Assembly (NCBI RefSeq): GCF_000373245.1
Contig: NZ_KB890750.1
Location: 227,255-291,254, forward strand
Direction of reading: 5' to 3'
DNA: 64,000 bases
Source: Echinicola pacifica DSM 19836
GTDB taxonomy: Bacteria > Bacteroidota > Bacteroidia > Cytophagales > Cyclobacteriaceae
How positions within the stretch are numbered: the stretch's first letter is position 1; each line of letters opens with the position of its first letter. The notes beneath the pieces are model-generated. The model did not search any database, was not told the origin of the DNA, and worked only from the letters and a program-made list of their open reading frames with translations. Below, in pieces: positions 26,048-36,230 of the stretch. The translations under genes were made by a program, and so were the position numbers.

Positions 26048-27838
26048 CTATTGCCACACAGAAGGCTGTCCGATACCTGGTAACCTTCTCACCTCTTCTG
26101 TAGCCAGAGGCAAGATCAGGTAATGATCGGAAGTCGCACTTCTAGGCACGTCGATTTTCACTCTTTCGTAAGAAAACTCTCCTTCTGCGGTTCCGTCAGA
26201 ACTGGTAATTTTCATTCCTGTCAAGGCTCCGTTTGTCTCAAGGATATCCCATCTTCTCTGATCATAAAAGCGATGATCTTCAAAGCACAGCTCCACACGT
26301 CTTTCATTGCGAACGCGATTCATCAACCAATTCTGATCATTTGAATAGCCCAAAACGGACTGGATTTGTGGCTGACCGGCTCTTTCTCTTACGATGTTGA
26401 GTGCTTCGGCTGCTGCTCCCAGGTTACCCAAGGCACATTCTGCTTCTGCGAGGTTGAGGTAAAGCTCTGCCAACCTAAAGAAAATTTTGTTGGCATCGAC
26501 CCCCCCTGTGGTAGAACCCCAATAGTTGGCACTTCTAAATTTTTTAGCATAATAGCCTGTGGTACTTCTTCTCTTGTCCACCTCGGTATCAGAGGTTGGA
26601 GTTTCATTAAATCCTGAGCCAGGAAAACCCTGGAACGTGAATATTTGTATATCTGGAACAGCTGCGGCCATGCCTTTAAAACGACCATAAATGGCTCCAT
26701 TATAAACTATAGCATGGTAAAAACGTGCATCTCTATCTTCGTAGGGGTCAGCTCCTGTCGCCTCGCTATAATTAGGTGCCAATTCCACTGCAGTATGGCT
26801 TTCATTGGTATATGACTGCACTGGCAGGCTTCCGTTGGTCAGCTCAAAGCTATCTACCAATTCCTGACTTGGTACCACCCCAGCATTGTTACTTTGTGTA
26901 GCGGAGCCATAAGATGCTAGATCTACCCCGTTTTGGGCATTCATTTCTGGTGCACCATTGATAGCGGATCTCATGATGATCTCCGAGTTTAACACTGTCG
27001 CATCCTGACTGAATAGTTTATCATAGTCCGCCATAGGCAATAAAGAATAGGTTCCCGCCACCTTATCAATGGCCTCCCTTGTCGCATCTGCGGCACGTTG
27101 CCATTTTTGACTGTCCCCATTGGGGTTATTGAGCGGGCTGGCATTGAATAAAAGCACCCTGGACTTCAAGGCATAGGCCACAGCCATATTTACCTTGTCA
27201 AATTCATTATTGGCGGCTTGTCTAAGTGGGATTCTTCCCGCCGCGATCACCTCATCTATTTCCAGTACTATACGGTCTGTGATCTCCTGATAGCTAGGAC
27301 GAACCAGGTCTGCCCAACCTGTAAAGTCCGGGCTATAAGCCTGGTCAGTAAATGGAATAGGTCCAAAGTTTTTGATTAGCATGAAATGATACCAGGCCCT
27401 CAATAACTTAGCCTCATCCACCCACATTTCGATATTTTGTCTGGTAATCAAATCCTCTGGCACCTGTGACTGTGGCAGATATTCCATCGCCAGGTTAGAT
27501 TTTCGGATTCCCTCCCAATAGGAGTCCCATAAGGTAGAGGAAAACATATTTCGATCCGGCGATAATAAGCCACTGTTCCAATCAAAGGGAGTACCTGTAC
27601 CTGCCCTGAAGGCGTCATCGGTATAGGCGTCCAGAATTTCACCATTATGATAGCTCTGAAAGGTGCTGTTTAGTTTATCATAACTTCTATCCCGAAAATT
27701 GACGATGGTGCTTTTGTTTAGCAGGCGATCTACCGTCAGTTTATTGACAGGCTCTTCATTTATTTCACTTAAGCAACTGCTAGTTCCTAGCAATGAAATC
27801 ACTAGCAGTGCTTTGGTATATATATTAAATAGTTTCAT
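26048..27838 (-). CDS. susD: SusD-like glycan-binding lipoprotein
   Basis: A 596-residue outer-membrane lipoprotein with lipobox near GTSSC (Cys22). It has the SusD/RagB features: tetratricopeptide-like helices, NMAVAYALKSRVLLFNASPL near 225-245, and a C-terminal block RNERRVELCFEDHRFYD typical of the family. It forms the lid of the SusC transporter encoded immediately upstream (27866-30784) and captures oligosaccharides at the cell surface. The gap to that gene is 27 bases, and the gap to the GH99-like gene downstream is short. Confidence 0.94.
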   Translation of the reverse strand: MKLFNIYTKALLVISLLGTSSCLSEINEEPVNKLTVDRLLNKSTIVNFRDRSYDKLNSTFQSYHNGEILDAYTDDAFRAGTGTPFDWNSGLLSPDRNMFSSTLWDSYWEGIRKSNLAMEYLPQSQVPEDLITRQNIEMWVDEAKLLRAWYHFMLIKNFGPIPFTDQAYSPDFTGWADLVRPSYQEITDRIVLEIDEVIAAGRIPLRQAANNEFDKVNMAVAYALKSRVLLFNASPLNNPNGDSQKWQRAADATREAIDKVAGTYSLLPMADYDKLFSQDATVLNSEIIMRSAINGAPEMNAQNGVDLASYGSATQSNNAGVVPSQELVDSFELTNGSLPVQSYTNESHTAVELAPNYSEATGADPYEDRDARFYHAIVYNGAIYGRFKGMAAAVPDIQIFTFQGFPGSGFNETPTSDTEVDKRRSTTGYYAKKFRSANYWGSTTGGVDANKIFFRLAELYLNLAEAECALGNLGAAAEALNIVRERAGQPQIQSVLGYSNDQNWLMNRVRNERRVELCFEDHRFYDQRRWDILETNGALTGMKITSSDGTAEGEFSYERVKIDVPRSATSDHYLILPLATEEVRRLPGIGQPSVWQ

Positions 27839-27865
27839 CTTCAGTTCTGTTTAAATGGAATAGCA

Positions 27866-30784
27866 TTAAAATTGTACACTGACACCAAGATTATAGGATT
27901 TGATCAGTGGATAATTGATATTACTTCCTGCTGCCACTTCTGGGTCAAAATCCTGATTCGGAAGATTGTCGAAGGTGAGCAGGTTGAGACCACTTATATA
28001 AAATCGAATGGACTGAGCATTCAACCGATCTGAAACCTGGGTAGGCATGGTATAACCGAGCTCGATATTTTTGAGTCGTAAAAATGAGCCATCTTCGATC
28101 CAATAATTAGTAGTACGGTAGTTGGTAGTATTATTTCCCAATCGAGGATATACAATATCTTCGCCGCTGGCCGCCTTTTCAGGAGTCCAGGCATTTTGCA
28201 TATACTCGGTGAAGTTATCTCTATTTGCCCATCTACCAAATCCTGAAAGCAGTACATTCCTGCCAGTGGCACCATTAAGGAAGATGTTGAGGTCAAACCA
28301 CTTATAGGTGGTCTGTATATTGAGACCAAAGAAGGTTTGAGGCACACTTCCACTGGCCAAAGGAGCAATATCCTTTTGATCCACTAGACCATCTCCATTG
28401 AGGTCTTCAAACTTGATATCCCCAGGGATGGGAACTCCACCTAATGCGGACTGATCTGCCCAATTGTCAATTTCTGACTGGGAGTTAAACAGTCCTGCTG
28501 AGCGATATCCCCAGTATTGACTAATCGGATAGCCCTTACTTCTATAAGGATAAGCAAAAGTATCATCATAAGGCACCTCGGCTAGATCGGTAATTTCATT
28601 TTTAGAATAGCTCATATTCGCTCTCAAATTGATATACCAGTCTTTGGAAAGGTTTTTGGCATATCCTGCAGCCAGCTCAAAGCCTCTATTGAAGGAAGAA
28701 CCTATATTGGCAGGTGGCAGTGAAGCTCCACCCAGTCCCATCATCCCATTAGGAATAATATCGATGTTTTGGACGACCAAGTTTGAGTTGTCATTATAGA
28801 AGAAATCAGCACTTAAATAGAGCGAATTGAGCAAGTTTGCCTCTACCCCAATATTATAATTGGTAAAGGTTTCCCATTGGAAATTCTCATTGCCTAGCTG
28901 GTCTTCCGTTCCATTTGGATTCCAGCTGGTGATGTATAGAAATTGATTATTCCCATCATAATTAAAGGCTGCATTTCCAGTGACACCCACCGTAGCTTTC
29001 AGCTTCATATAGTTTACCACTGTGGAATTTTTCATAAAATCCTCATTGGAAAGTACCCATCCTAAGCCTAGGGAAGGAAATACCCCATATCTATTGTCCT
29101 TAAAGAATTGCTCCGAACCTTGATAAGCAAAATTGGCCTCAGCTATATATTTACTATCATAGGCGTATAAGAATCTCCCGGAGAAGCCTAAATAATTATT
29201 AGGCAATAAAATTTGCTTTTGTGCGCGGTTTTGCTCCCCTAAAAGGGTGGCCATTACCTCATGTTTTTGATTAAAAACACGGTTATAGTCCACTCGTGCA
29301 CGGAGGTTATACATATAGTAGAAGTACTTCGTTTGGCTGTCGGACAAGGTGGAATTGGAGGTCCCCGGAATCAGGGCATATCCTAATGAATCTGCGCCGC
29401 TGATATCGGAGAAGGTGGTCACCTCATACGATTCATAGGAGCGACTCCTTTGCTGAGAGCTCCTTGAAAGTACATCAAAGGAAACCTGACCAGAGACAGA
29501 CAGGCCTTTGATGGCATTCAGCTCCTGGCGTATCCCGAATGTATTACCCAGACGGGTGACGGTTTCGGCTTGAGAGCCTGTTCTATTAAGGTATCCGAAG
29601 ATGGATTGGGTATTTCTAAATTCGATTTTATCACGCTTTACTAGCACTTCTCCATCTGGGGTAAGGTCATTATAAGCATTGTTTGGAGTTTCATAGAGCT
29701 TGGATATTGCATAGTCCCAGCCTTGTCCCGGACCAATATACGGGGAATTATTGCGCTCCAGATAGCCCCCAACATTCACCCATACCTCTGTGGTTGGGGA
29801 AAGGGTGATATCTAAATTGGTTCTGAAATTAAAGCGGTTGGATTTTGATTTGGAATTATAGCTATATTCATCAAAAGGAACGTTTTCAAAAAGACCGCTT
29901 TGATTCATATAACTTACGGAGGTGAAGAATTTCATTGCATCATTACCACCTCTAAAATTTATATTTAACCGGCTCATCAGGGAATAGTCTTTCATAAAGT
30001 CCCCTACCATATCCCTTACTGGATAAAACTCCGTGGAATCCGCCAAGCGGTATCTTTCCATCTCATAAGGAGTGTAAAACTGAGTTCCACTTTGGTCAAG
30101 GCCATTGCCCCCAGAAGCGATATCCTGAGCATCTGCGTATAGGGTATCGTTGGCCACTCTTTGGTTATACATTCTGGTATAGTCGTATGCTGAGACCAGG
30201 CTAGGCAAGCGAGTAGGACTCTGGAATGCCTGATCAAAAGAGATATTGATTTTGGACTTACCGTTAAACCCTCTTTTAGTTTCAATAAGAATAGCCCCTG
30301 CACCGGCACGCATGCCATACATCGCACGTGCTGCCCCATCTCTTAGGACGGTAACACGCTTAATTTCGTGGGGGTCTATTCCTTGCGGATCACGCTCTAT
30401 TCCATCCACCAAAAACAAAATAGTATTGGCATTTGGAGAATCCTGGCCTCTTACCTGAGCGGAGAATGTCTCCAAGCTAGGCTCACCGCCGGTTTGAATG
30501 ATATTCAAGCCAGGAAGACGGCCTTGAAGAGCGATCATGATATTAGAGGAGCGGCTTTTTACCAGCTCTTCTCCACTTATGGTCACCACGGAGCCATTTA
30601 CATAAGGCCTTCGCATGGTACCAAAAGCCACATCTACCGATTCATTTTCTACCTTTCCCTCTACGATCGTACTGTCCTGAAGGACGCTTTTGGATAGCCC
30701 AGCAGTATAGCCGTCCTTGCTTATGAATAACAGCGTCAGAAGAGCCAGGGAATATATATAGTTAACTTTTACTTTTATCTTCAT
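27866..30784 (-). CDS. susC: SusC-like TonB-dependent transporter, short N-terminus
   Basis: A 972-residue outer-membrane beta-barrel of the SusC/RagA family. A signal peptide is followed by only about 50 residues before the plug. The usual N-terminal carboxypeptidase-D-like (CNA-B) domain is absent, unlike in its partner at 32715-35831. A TonB-box-like VDVAFGTMRR (about 53-62), a plug domain with LFLVDGIERDPQGIDPHEI, and a C-terminal barrel ending NLGVSVQF are visible. It imports PUL oligosaccharides with TonB energy. It is paired with the SusD at 26048-27838 and is the second of two tandem SusCD pairs. Confidence 0.94.
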   Translation of the reverse strand: MKIKVKVNYIYSLALLTLLFISKDGYTAGLSKSVLQDSTIVEGKVENESVDVAFGTMRRPYVNGSVVTISGEELVKSRSSNIMIALQGRLPGLNIIQTGGEPSLETFSAQVRGQDSPNANTILFLVDGIERDPQGIDPHEIKRVTVLRDGAARAMYGMRAGAGAILIETKRGFNGKSKINISFDQAFQSPTRLPSLVSAYDYTRMYNQRVANDTLYADAQDIASGGNGLDQSGTQFYTPYEMERYRLADSTEFYPVRDMVGDFMKDYSLMSRLNINFRGGNDAMKFFTSVSYMNQSGLFENVPFDEYSYNSKSKSNRFNFRTNLDITLSPTTEVWVNVGGYLERNNSPYIGPGQGWDYAISKLYETPNNAYNDLTPDGEVLVKRDKIEFRNTQSIFGYLNRTGSQAETVTRLGNTFGIRQELNAIKGLSVSGQVSFDVLSRSSQQRSRSYESYEVTTFSDISGADSLGYALIPGTSNSTLSDSQTKYFYYMYNLRARVDYNRVFNQKHEVMATLLGEQNRAQKQILLPNNYLGFSGRFLYAYDSKYIAEANFAYQGSEQFFKDNRYGVFPSLGLGWVLSNEDFMKNSTVVNYMKLKATVGVTGNAAFNYDGNNQFLYITSWNPNGTEDQLGNENFQWETFTNYNIGVEANLLNSLYLSADFFYNDNSNLVVQNIDIIPNGMMGLGGASLPPANIGSSFNRGFELAAGYAKNLSKDWYINLRANMSYSKNEITDLAEVPYDDTFAYPYRSKGYPISQYWGYRSAGLFNSQSEIDNWADQSALGGVPIPGDIKFEDLNGDGLVDQKDIAPLASGSVPQTFFGLNIQTTYKWFDLNIFLNGATGRNVLLSGFGRWANRDNFTEYMQNAWTPEKAASGEDIVYPRLGNNTTNYRTTNYWIEDGSFLRLKNIELGYTMPTQVSDRLNAQSIRFYISGLNLLTFDNLPNQDFDPEVAAGSNINYPLIKSYNLGVSVQF

Positions 30785-30813
30785 TTTAAATATCCTTTAA
30801 GGTCTTTGAATGA

Positions 30814-32679
30814 TTATTGCCAAGCTTCAGGTTGATCCAGATTAGGGAGCAACTTTTTATCCACGATAGGGATAGGCAGCACCTTATACTTTTCGTTGTG
30901 ACATTCCCAAGTAAATGGCATTTGATACCGCGAGTGCTTAAATTCTCCCGGTCCTACCTGCTCGACTTCCATTCCGCTGATGGTATTGTAATTTTGATCA
31001 CTAATAATATCCCATCTTCGGATATCATAGAACCTATGATCCTCCAGCACCAATTCTACTCTTCTTTCATTATGGATTCTCTTCATGAGCCATTCGTTAT
31101 TGCCTGCCATATAATCTGGCACCTGACGGATGGAAGGTTGATTAGCTCTCAGTCTGGTCATATCCAGGGCATCACAGGCCTCATCAAATCTCCCAGCGCC
31201 ACAGAGCGCCTCTGCATAGTTCAGGTAGATCTCTGCATATCTCATCAGGATAAGGTTTTGATTTACCCGAGCATTAGCCTGGCCCTTTGTTCCGGCACCA
31301 TACCAGAGAGGATCTCTATCTTTGCCGTAGTAGTAGCCTGTAAAGGTTTTTTTATCATCTCCTGAGGAAGCATTGCCATTGGATCCAGTGCCTGGTGCAT
31401 TCAGGAAGGTCCATACGGTGATGGGGCCTAGCTGATAAGACTGTCCAAAAGTGCTACCGTTATAGAGTATATCTCTGTAAAACCGATCATCACGATTGGC
31501 ATAAGGGTTATTTTCATCATCATATCCTGCGGCAAGAGCCTCAGCCGTGAAGGTTGGGTTGGCATGGCTGGCATCATAATTTTCGACGATCAGTGCTCCA
31601 TTTTTCAGCTCATAAGAATCCACCATCTCCTGAGAGGGAGTTTCCCCTGCCTTATGGTTTGGAAAATTACTTTTCTTAGGTCTGGCTGTGGCCAAGTCCA
31701 TTCCATGAACATTGGAGAATTGTCCTAGTTGGCCTCTATATCTCCAGATTACCTCGGTGGCTTCCACATTCTCTCCCATATTGGAGATATACATTTTCTT
31801 AGTATTTTCAAATGACTCTAAAGAATACTGATTTAGATCCAGGAATGATTTTGCGGCAGCCGCCGCAGCGGCATACTTAGCTTGATCTCCAGAAGGATTA
31901 TTGAGCGGGCTGGCATTATATAGAAGCACACGGGATCTCAGTCCATAGGCAAAGGACAGTGGTACCCTGTATTTATCATTGGTATTAAAGGGCTCCCTTT
32001 TCATAGGAATATTGCCATTGGCTATCACCTCATCGAGTTCAGCAACGATCTGATCAGTAATCTCCTGAAAGGTAGGTCTGGACACATCATCCCAACCATC
32101 ATATCCCAGATCTGGAGTTTCATACATGAATGGCAGTGGGCCATACATACTGATCAATCTGATATAATAAAAGGCCCTGAGAACCCGCGCTTCGTCCACC
32201 ATCAGTCTCCTATCGGCCATCGGGAGTTCTTCTTCGGAGACGGTGATATTGTCCACATTATTGATTAGGGTATTGCACTGACGTATGGCGCCCCAATAGC
32301 GACCCCACCAGCCCACCTGTGGGCCCATATATTGATTTCCTGTATTACGGTCTGCCCAGATTGCAGCAAATGAAGGTGACAAAAGTCCTGACCTCCAGTT
32401 TTCCATACTTTGACCTTGTGAGTCAAAGGCATTATCTGTCAAGGATTCCTCAGTGGTCCAAAAATACAGGTAAGATCGATCCATCGGTAATCCCAAATAG
32501 GAAGCGGTAAGCATGCCGCGGATTTTGTCTGGATCACTTAGCATCCCCGCCAGATCTTCTCTAGAATCATCCGCCCGGTCCAAAGCTTTCTCAAAGATTC
32601 CCTCGCATGAAGGCAGAACGAAAAGTGCCGCTAAGCCTATCAAAAGGATATGTCTGCTTATATATTTATATTTTTTCAT
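30814..32679 (-). CDS. susD: SusD-like glycan-binding lipoprotein
   Basis: 621 residues from the ATG at 32679, chosen because it begins the lipoprotein signal (lipobox FVLPSC). An in-frame ATG at 32703 would add eight charged residues. Family features include SFAYGLRSRVLLYNASPLNN near 260-280 and IHNERRVELVLEDHRFYDIRRWD near the C-terminus. It is the surface-binding partner of the SusC at 32715-35831. It differs clearly from the other SusD here, so the two pairs probably handle oligosaccharides of different size or sulfation. Confidence 0.94.
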   Translation of the reverse strand: MKKYKYISRHILLIGLAALFVLPSCEGIFEKALDRADDSREDLAGMLSDPDKIRGMLTASYLGLPMDRSYLYFWTTEESLTDNAFDSQGQSMENWRSGLLSPSFAAIWADRNTGNQYMGPQVGWWGRYWGAIRQCNTLINNVDNITVSEEELPMADRRLMVDEARVLRAFYYIRLISMYGPLPFMYETPDLGYDGWDDVSRPTFQEITDQIVAELDEVIANGNIPMKREPFNTNDKYRVPLSFAYGLRSRVLLYNASPLNNPSGDQAKYAAAAAAAKSFLDLNQYSLESFENTKKMYISNMGENVEATEVIWRYRGQLGQFSNVHGMDLATARPKKSNFPNHKAGETPSQEMVDSYELKNGALIVENYDASHANPTFTAEALAAGYDDENNPYANRDDRFYRDILYNGSTFGQSYQLGPITVWTFLNAPGTGSNGNASSGDDKKTFTGYYYGKDRDPLWYGAGTKGQANARVNQNLILMRYAEIYLNYAEALCGAGRFDEACDALDMTRLRANQPSIRQVPDYMAGNNEWLMKRIHNERRVELVLEDHRFYDIRRWDIISDQNYNTISGMEVEQVGPGEFKHSRYQMPFTWECHNEKYKVLPIPIVDKKLLPNLDQPEAWQ

Positions 32680-32714
32680 CTCTTTATTCTTTAAATCTAT
32701 CATCTAGGTCGCGA

Positions 32715-35700
32715 TCAAAGGGTGATGTTCAACCCCAAATTATAGGTGGCAAATATGGGATGGCTGAGGGAGTTAGATACTTCCGGATCCATCACTTTAT
32801 ATTTCATATTATCCCAAAGGCCCACATTGGCACCATTGAAATAAACCCTAAGATTGTCTATCCGCAGTCGGCTTAGCAGGGATTCTGGTAAGGTGTATCC
32901 CAGCTCCACATTTCTCAGTCTGATATACCACAGATCCTGTATCCAGTAATTGCTTGGCTGCTTACTGACCGATACGCCGTCCACATGCATACGAGGGTAA
33001 ATGATCTCTTCCCCATTGGCGACTTTCTCCTCTGTCCAGGCGCCCTTATGATGTTCAAAGTAATTTTTATAACTATTGAAGGCATTGCCATTCCAATCTT
33101 CTACGCCCCTGCCAGTGACATTAAAACCATAATTGCTCACGCCGTGAAATAGGACGCTAAAGTCCACTCCCTTATAGGACGCATTCATCGATGCTGAATA
33201 GTTAAATTCCGGTACATTGGGAGACTGCATAGGGACCTGATCTCTTGGATCCACAAGACCATCACCGTTTACATCCTCATATTTAAGATCTCCGGGGAAT
33301 ACTTCTCCACCCAAGGTGGTTTGATCTGCCCACTCATCGATCTCCGTCTGATCTTGGAAATAACCCAGGGCATTATAACCCCACATCGTGCCTCGGCGAA
33401 ACCCTTCCTGGCGGATAGGATAAGCGTAATCATCTCCTAAAGATGCCTCATTGATGCTGATCACCTTATTTCTCGCAAAGGAGGTACTCAGCCTTGAGGA
33501 TAGGGTAAATCCTGAAGGGAAATGATTGGTATAGCCCAGGGAGGCTTCAATGCCTTTGTTGGTCATCACCCCATTATTAGTCGGAGCTAGGCTCAGCTGA
33601 CCAAAGACATAGGTTGGAATATTACTATTCGTAATAAGGATCGAGCTTCTTTTTTCATAAAAGACATCCATATCCAATTCAAAGCCATCCAGGAAATTAA
33701 CTTCCACTCCCAAATTGGCCTTATTACTTACTTCCCAAGATACATTGGCATTGGGTACTGAGTTTTGATATACTGGAGCAGGAAGACCTGGCATCCCTCC
33801 AAGGCCGGCAAAATACCCTCCTGATCCTTGCGTCCAGTCATCTACATAGATAAATCGGGTATTGGATATCTTATCATTTCCTACCAGGCCAAATGAACCT
33901 CTAAACTTCAGGAAATCGATAAATTGAGAGTCTTTTAGGAAATCCTCCTCACTGGCCACCCATCCTAAGGAGAAGGAGGGGAAAAAGCCAAATCTATTGC
34001 CAGGAGCAAACTGCTCTGAACCATTCATACCGAAGTTAAACTCGGATAGATATCGGTTACGATAAGCATAAGTCACCCTACCGACCAGGCCTACATAATT
34101 ATAAGGCACTTGGATATTGATCACTTTTTGGCTTTGCAGATAAAGAAACTGGCCAGTGACATTATGGTCGTTAAACTTCCGCTGATAGTTTAATGAAGCC
34201 TGAAGGTCAAAATTGGTATAGAAACTCTGAGTTAAGATGGAGTTTAACTCGGTGTCATTACCAGCTCCAGGCAAATAATACAGGGAATCCTGTGCGCCAG
34301 AAGTATCCAGCTCGCCAATATAGGTCTGATAAGTCCTATTAAATCCCCTAATATGGGAGGCTCTGGAATCGTAAGATGCCATCACCCTTGCCGATAGACC
34401 TTTGGTGATGAAATCAAGATCTTGCTCTAAGCCTAAGGTGGTATTAAGGGTATTGTCCGTGGAAGTTCGGTAACCCGTTCTATTTAAGTTGCCATAAGGT
34501 GTACGGTCAGCCCCAGGCACACTTACCACCTCACCATCTGAGTTCAAATCTGGATAAGAGATAGCTGGAATATCAGCATATGCTGCCATCTGAAGGTAAT
34601 AAAAGGACCCTGTGGTGGCAGCATCATTGCTGGCGCCAAAAATGATGGGGTCATTCTTATCTTGCAGATAACCTGACAAATTTAACCAGCCTCTAAGGCC
34701 CTTATTGATTTGCATATCAATATTTGCCCGGTAATTAAATCGGTCAAGACGCTGCTCATTATCATAGTTATATTCATCCCAACGTTCTGTTTTGAAGGGC
34801 CCACCTTGACGCATATAGCCGACACTGGTGAAGTACTTGGTTTTTTCGGTACCCCCACGCACATTGACATTGGCTTTCATCATCGGGACGTAATCATACA
34901 TGAGTTCCTCGTAGAAGTTTCTATCCACATAATAGTCCGGCAGGTATCCATTGGCATAAGCATCAAATACCTCTTCCGAAAAAGCAGGAGGAGTATTCCC
35001 ACCAGTAAACTGATTGTGTTGCTCAATGACCGCATTACGAGTATTCATATAGTCCACGGCTCCCATAGGCTGAGGCACACGGGTGATAGACTGTAAGGAA
35101 TAATTTAAGTTTCCAGTAATCTGAGCTTCACCGGCCAGGCCTTTTTTGGTGGTGATAAGGATCACACCGTTGGCACCTCGTACCCCAAATACAGCTGTTG
35201 CAGATGCATCCTTCAGTACGGAAACTGATTCCACATCATAGGGGTCGAGAGTAGAGATCTCACGCTCCACGCCATCCACCAAGATCAATGGACTGGAATT
35301 ATTTATGGTCGCTTGTCCACGGATGAGGGTTTGTACATTTTCGCTTCCTAGCTCGCCATCTTTGAGCATCACGGTAAGTCCGGGAAGCTTACCCGCCAGA
35401 CCGGTAGTCAAATTGGCCGTAGGGCTGCGGACGATGTCTGCGGAGCCGATGGTAGATATAGCCCCAACTACACTTTCCTTCTTTTGGGAACCATAACCTA
35501 CCACGACCACCTTACCCAATTCCATAGAATCCTCTTCTAAGGTCAAATCAATAATGGAGCTGTTTCCTACCTCCATTCGCTGAGGCTTAAAACCGATAAA
35601 GGTGAATACAATCACATCTCCCTTTTTGGCTTTAATCTCGTATGTTCCATCCAGGTCGGTGATAGTCCCTACCATGGGCCCGCCGCTGGTGTTTTCGAGT

Positions 35701-35831
35701 ATTACATTTACCCCTATCAGAGGCTCTTCATCCGGACCAAGTACGGTCCCTCTCACTGTTGCCTGTTGTGCATAGCCCTGCATACAAACAACGCATGTAA
35801 AGAGCAGTATCCAGTAAATCTTCCTTTTCAT
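32715..35831 (-). CDS. susC: SusC-like TonB-dependent transporter
   Basis: A 1038-residue SusC/RagA family transporter with signal peptide (about 1-21, ending GYAQQ). An N-terminal carboxypeptidase-D regulatory-like domain (about 25-100) contains GVNVILENTSGGPMVGTITD. Next come the TonB box VVVGYGSQKK, a plug with LILVDGVEREISTLDPYDVE, and a barrel ending YNLGLNITL. First gene of the SusC-SusD-SusC-SusD-GH99-like operon. Its upstream region holds a perfect 8-base inverted repeat (35899-35919) and a copy of the shared PUL element (35959-35975). Confidence 0.95.
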   Translation of the reverse strand: MKRKIYWILLFTCVVCMQGYAQQATVRGTVLGPDEEPLIGVNVILENTSGGPMVGTITDLDGTYEIKAKKGDVIVFTFIGFKPQRMEVGNSSIIDLTLEEDSMELGKVVVVGYGSQKKESVVGAISTIGSADIVRSPTANLTTGLAGKLPGLTVMLKDGELGSENVQTLIRGQATINNSSPLILVDGVEREISTLDPYDVESVSVLKDASATAVFGVRGANGVILITTKKGLAGEAQITGNLNYSLQSITRVPQPMGAVDYMNTRNAVIEQHNQFTGGNTPPAFSEEVFDAYANGYLPDYYVDRNFYEELMYDYVPMMKANVNVRGGTEKTKYFTSVGYMRQGGPFKTERWDEYNYDNEQRLDRFNYRANIDMQINKGLRGWLNLSGYLQDKNDPIIFGASNDAATTGSFYYLQMAAYADIPAISYPDLNSDGEVVSVPGADRTPYGNLNRTGYRTSTDNTLNTTLGLEQDLDFITKGLSARVMASYDSRASHIRGFNRTYQTYIGELDTSGAQDSLYYLPGAGNDTELNSILTQSFYTNFDLQASLNYQRKFNDHNVTGQFLYLQSQKVINIQVPYNYVGLVGRVTYAYRNRYLSEFNFGMNGSEQFAPGNRFGFFPSFSLGWVASEEDFLKDSQFIDFLKFRGSFGLVGNDKISNTRFIYVDDWTQGSGGYFAGLGGMPGLPAPVYQNSVPNANVSWEVSNKANLGVEVNFLDGFELDMDVFYEKRSSILITNSNIPTYVFGQLSLAPTNNGVMTNKGIEASLGYTNHFPSGFTLSSRLSTSFARNKVISINEASLGDDYAYPIRQEGFRRGTMWGYNALGYFQDQTEIDEWADQTTLGGEVFPGDLKYEDVNGDGLVDPRDQVPMQSPNVPEFNYSASMNASYKGVDFSVLFHGVSNYGFNVTGRGVEDWNGNAFNSYKNYFEHHKGAWTEEKVANGEEIIYPRMHVDGVSVSKQPSNYWIQDLWYIRLRNVELGYTLPESLLSRLRIDNLRVYFNGANVGLWDNMKYKVMDPEVSNSLSHPIFATYNLGLNITL

Positions 35832-35898
35832 ATATTAATTGATTATATGGGTTAATTAATTTGTTTTTAATTGAATGAAAATCATTTGTTTTATTATA

Positions 35899-35919
35899 AA
35901 CTGCTTCGATTAAGCAGTT
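35899..35919 (-). promoter_or_regulatory. inverted repeat in SusCD promoter region
   Basis: AACTGCTT (35899-35906) and AAGCAGTT (35912-35919) form a perfect inverted repeat with a 5-base centre. On the minus strand it lies between a TTGACA-like and a TATAAT-like hexamer, about 70 bases before the SusC start. It could be an operator or a transcript-start hairpin. Confidence 0.4.
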
Positions 35920-35958
35920 GTCAACAGTACCAATATTAGAAATATAAGGCGCAGAAAG

Positions 35959-35975
35959 CATCCTGCCTCCTACTG
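35959..35975 (-). promoter_or_regulatory. putative PUL operator, copy D
   Basis: On the minus strand the sequence is CAGTAGGAGGCAGGATG, matching copy C at 14 of 17 positions. Both C and D are preceded, about 15 bases earlier, by ATGCCT. It lies 128 bases upstream of the SusC start. Confidence 0.5.
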
Positions 35976-36156
35976 CCTACACCTAGGCATTTTCAATAAT
36001 TCGAAGTGAAATCATAAGGTAATTCAATAATTTATAATAAAAATTGAATGTTTTTCAGGAAATAGTAAATATCAAGCTCTATTCTTAGGTAAATTATACA
36101 TGCATTTTCGGGGCTGCCGTATAGGCTACAAATCATTTTCCATATATAAAATAAAA

Positions 36157-36188
36157 AAGGTGCTCTCTATCATGATAGCGACCACCTT
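36157..36188 (-). terminator. intrinsic terminator of minus-strand sulfatase gene
   Basis: A 16-base imperfect stem with two mismatches and almost no loop (centre TATCATGATA). On the minus strand it is followed by a T-rich tract (complement of the A-run at 36151-36158). It lies 40-75 bases after the stop codon at 36231. Confidence 0.7.
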
Positions 36189-36230
36189 ATGAGGTTATTT
36201 AATTAAAACTGAGTAGTGTTTTAGATTGGT

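Larger units (their letters stand above)
35832..36230. other. intergenic region upstream of SusCD operon
   Basis: About 400 bases containing, from the SusC start outward, the inverted repeat at 35899-35919, the element copy at 35959-35975, and the terminator of the upstream minus-strand sulfatase at 36157-36188. No gene is supported. Confidence 0.6.

Noticed and set aside
30814-35831. Possible recent duplication of the SusCD pairs
   Set aside because: The two pairs differ strongly in sequence and the SusC proteins differ in domain content, so they are separate members and not a recent tandem duplication.
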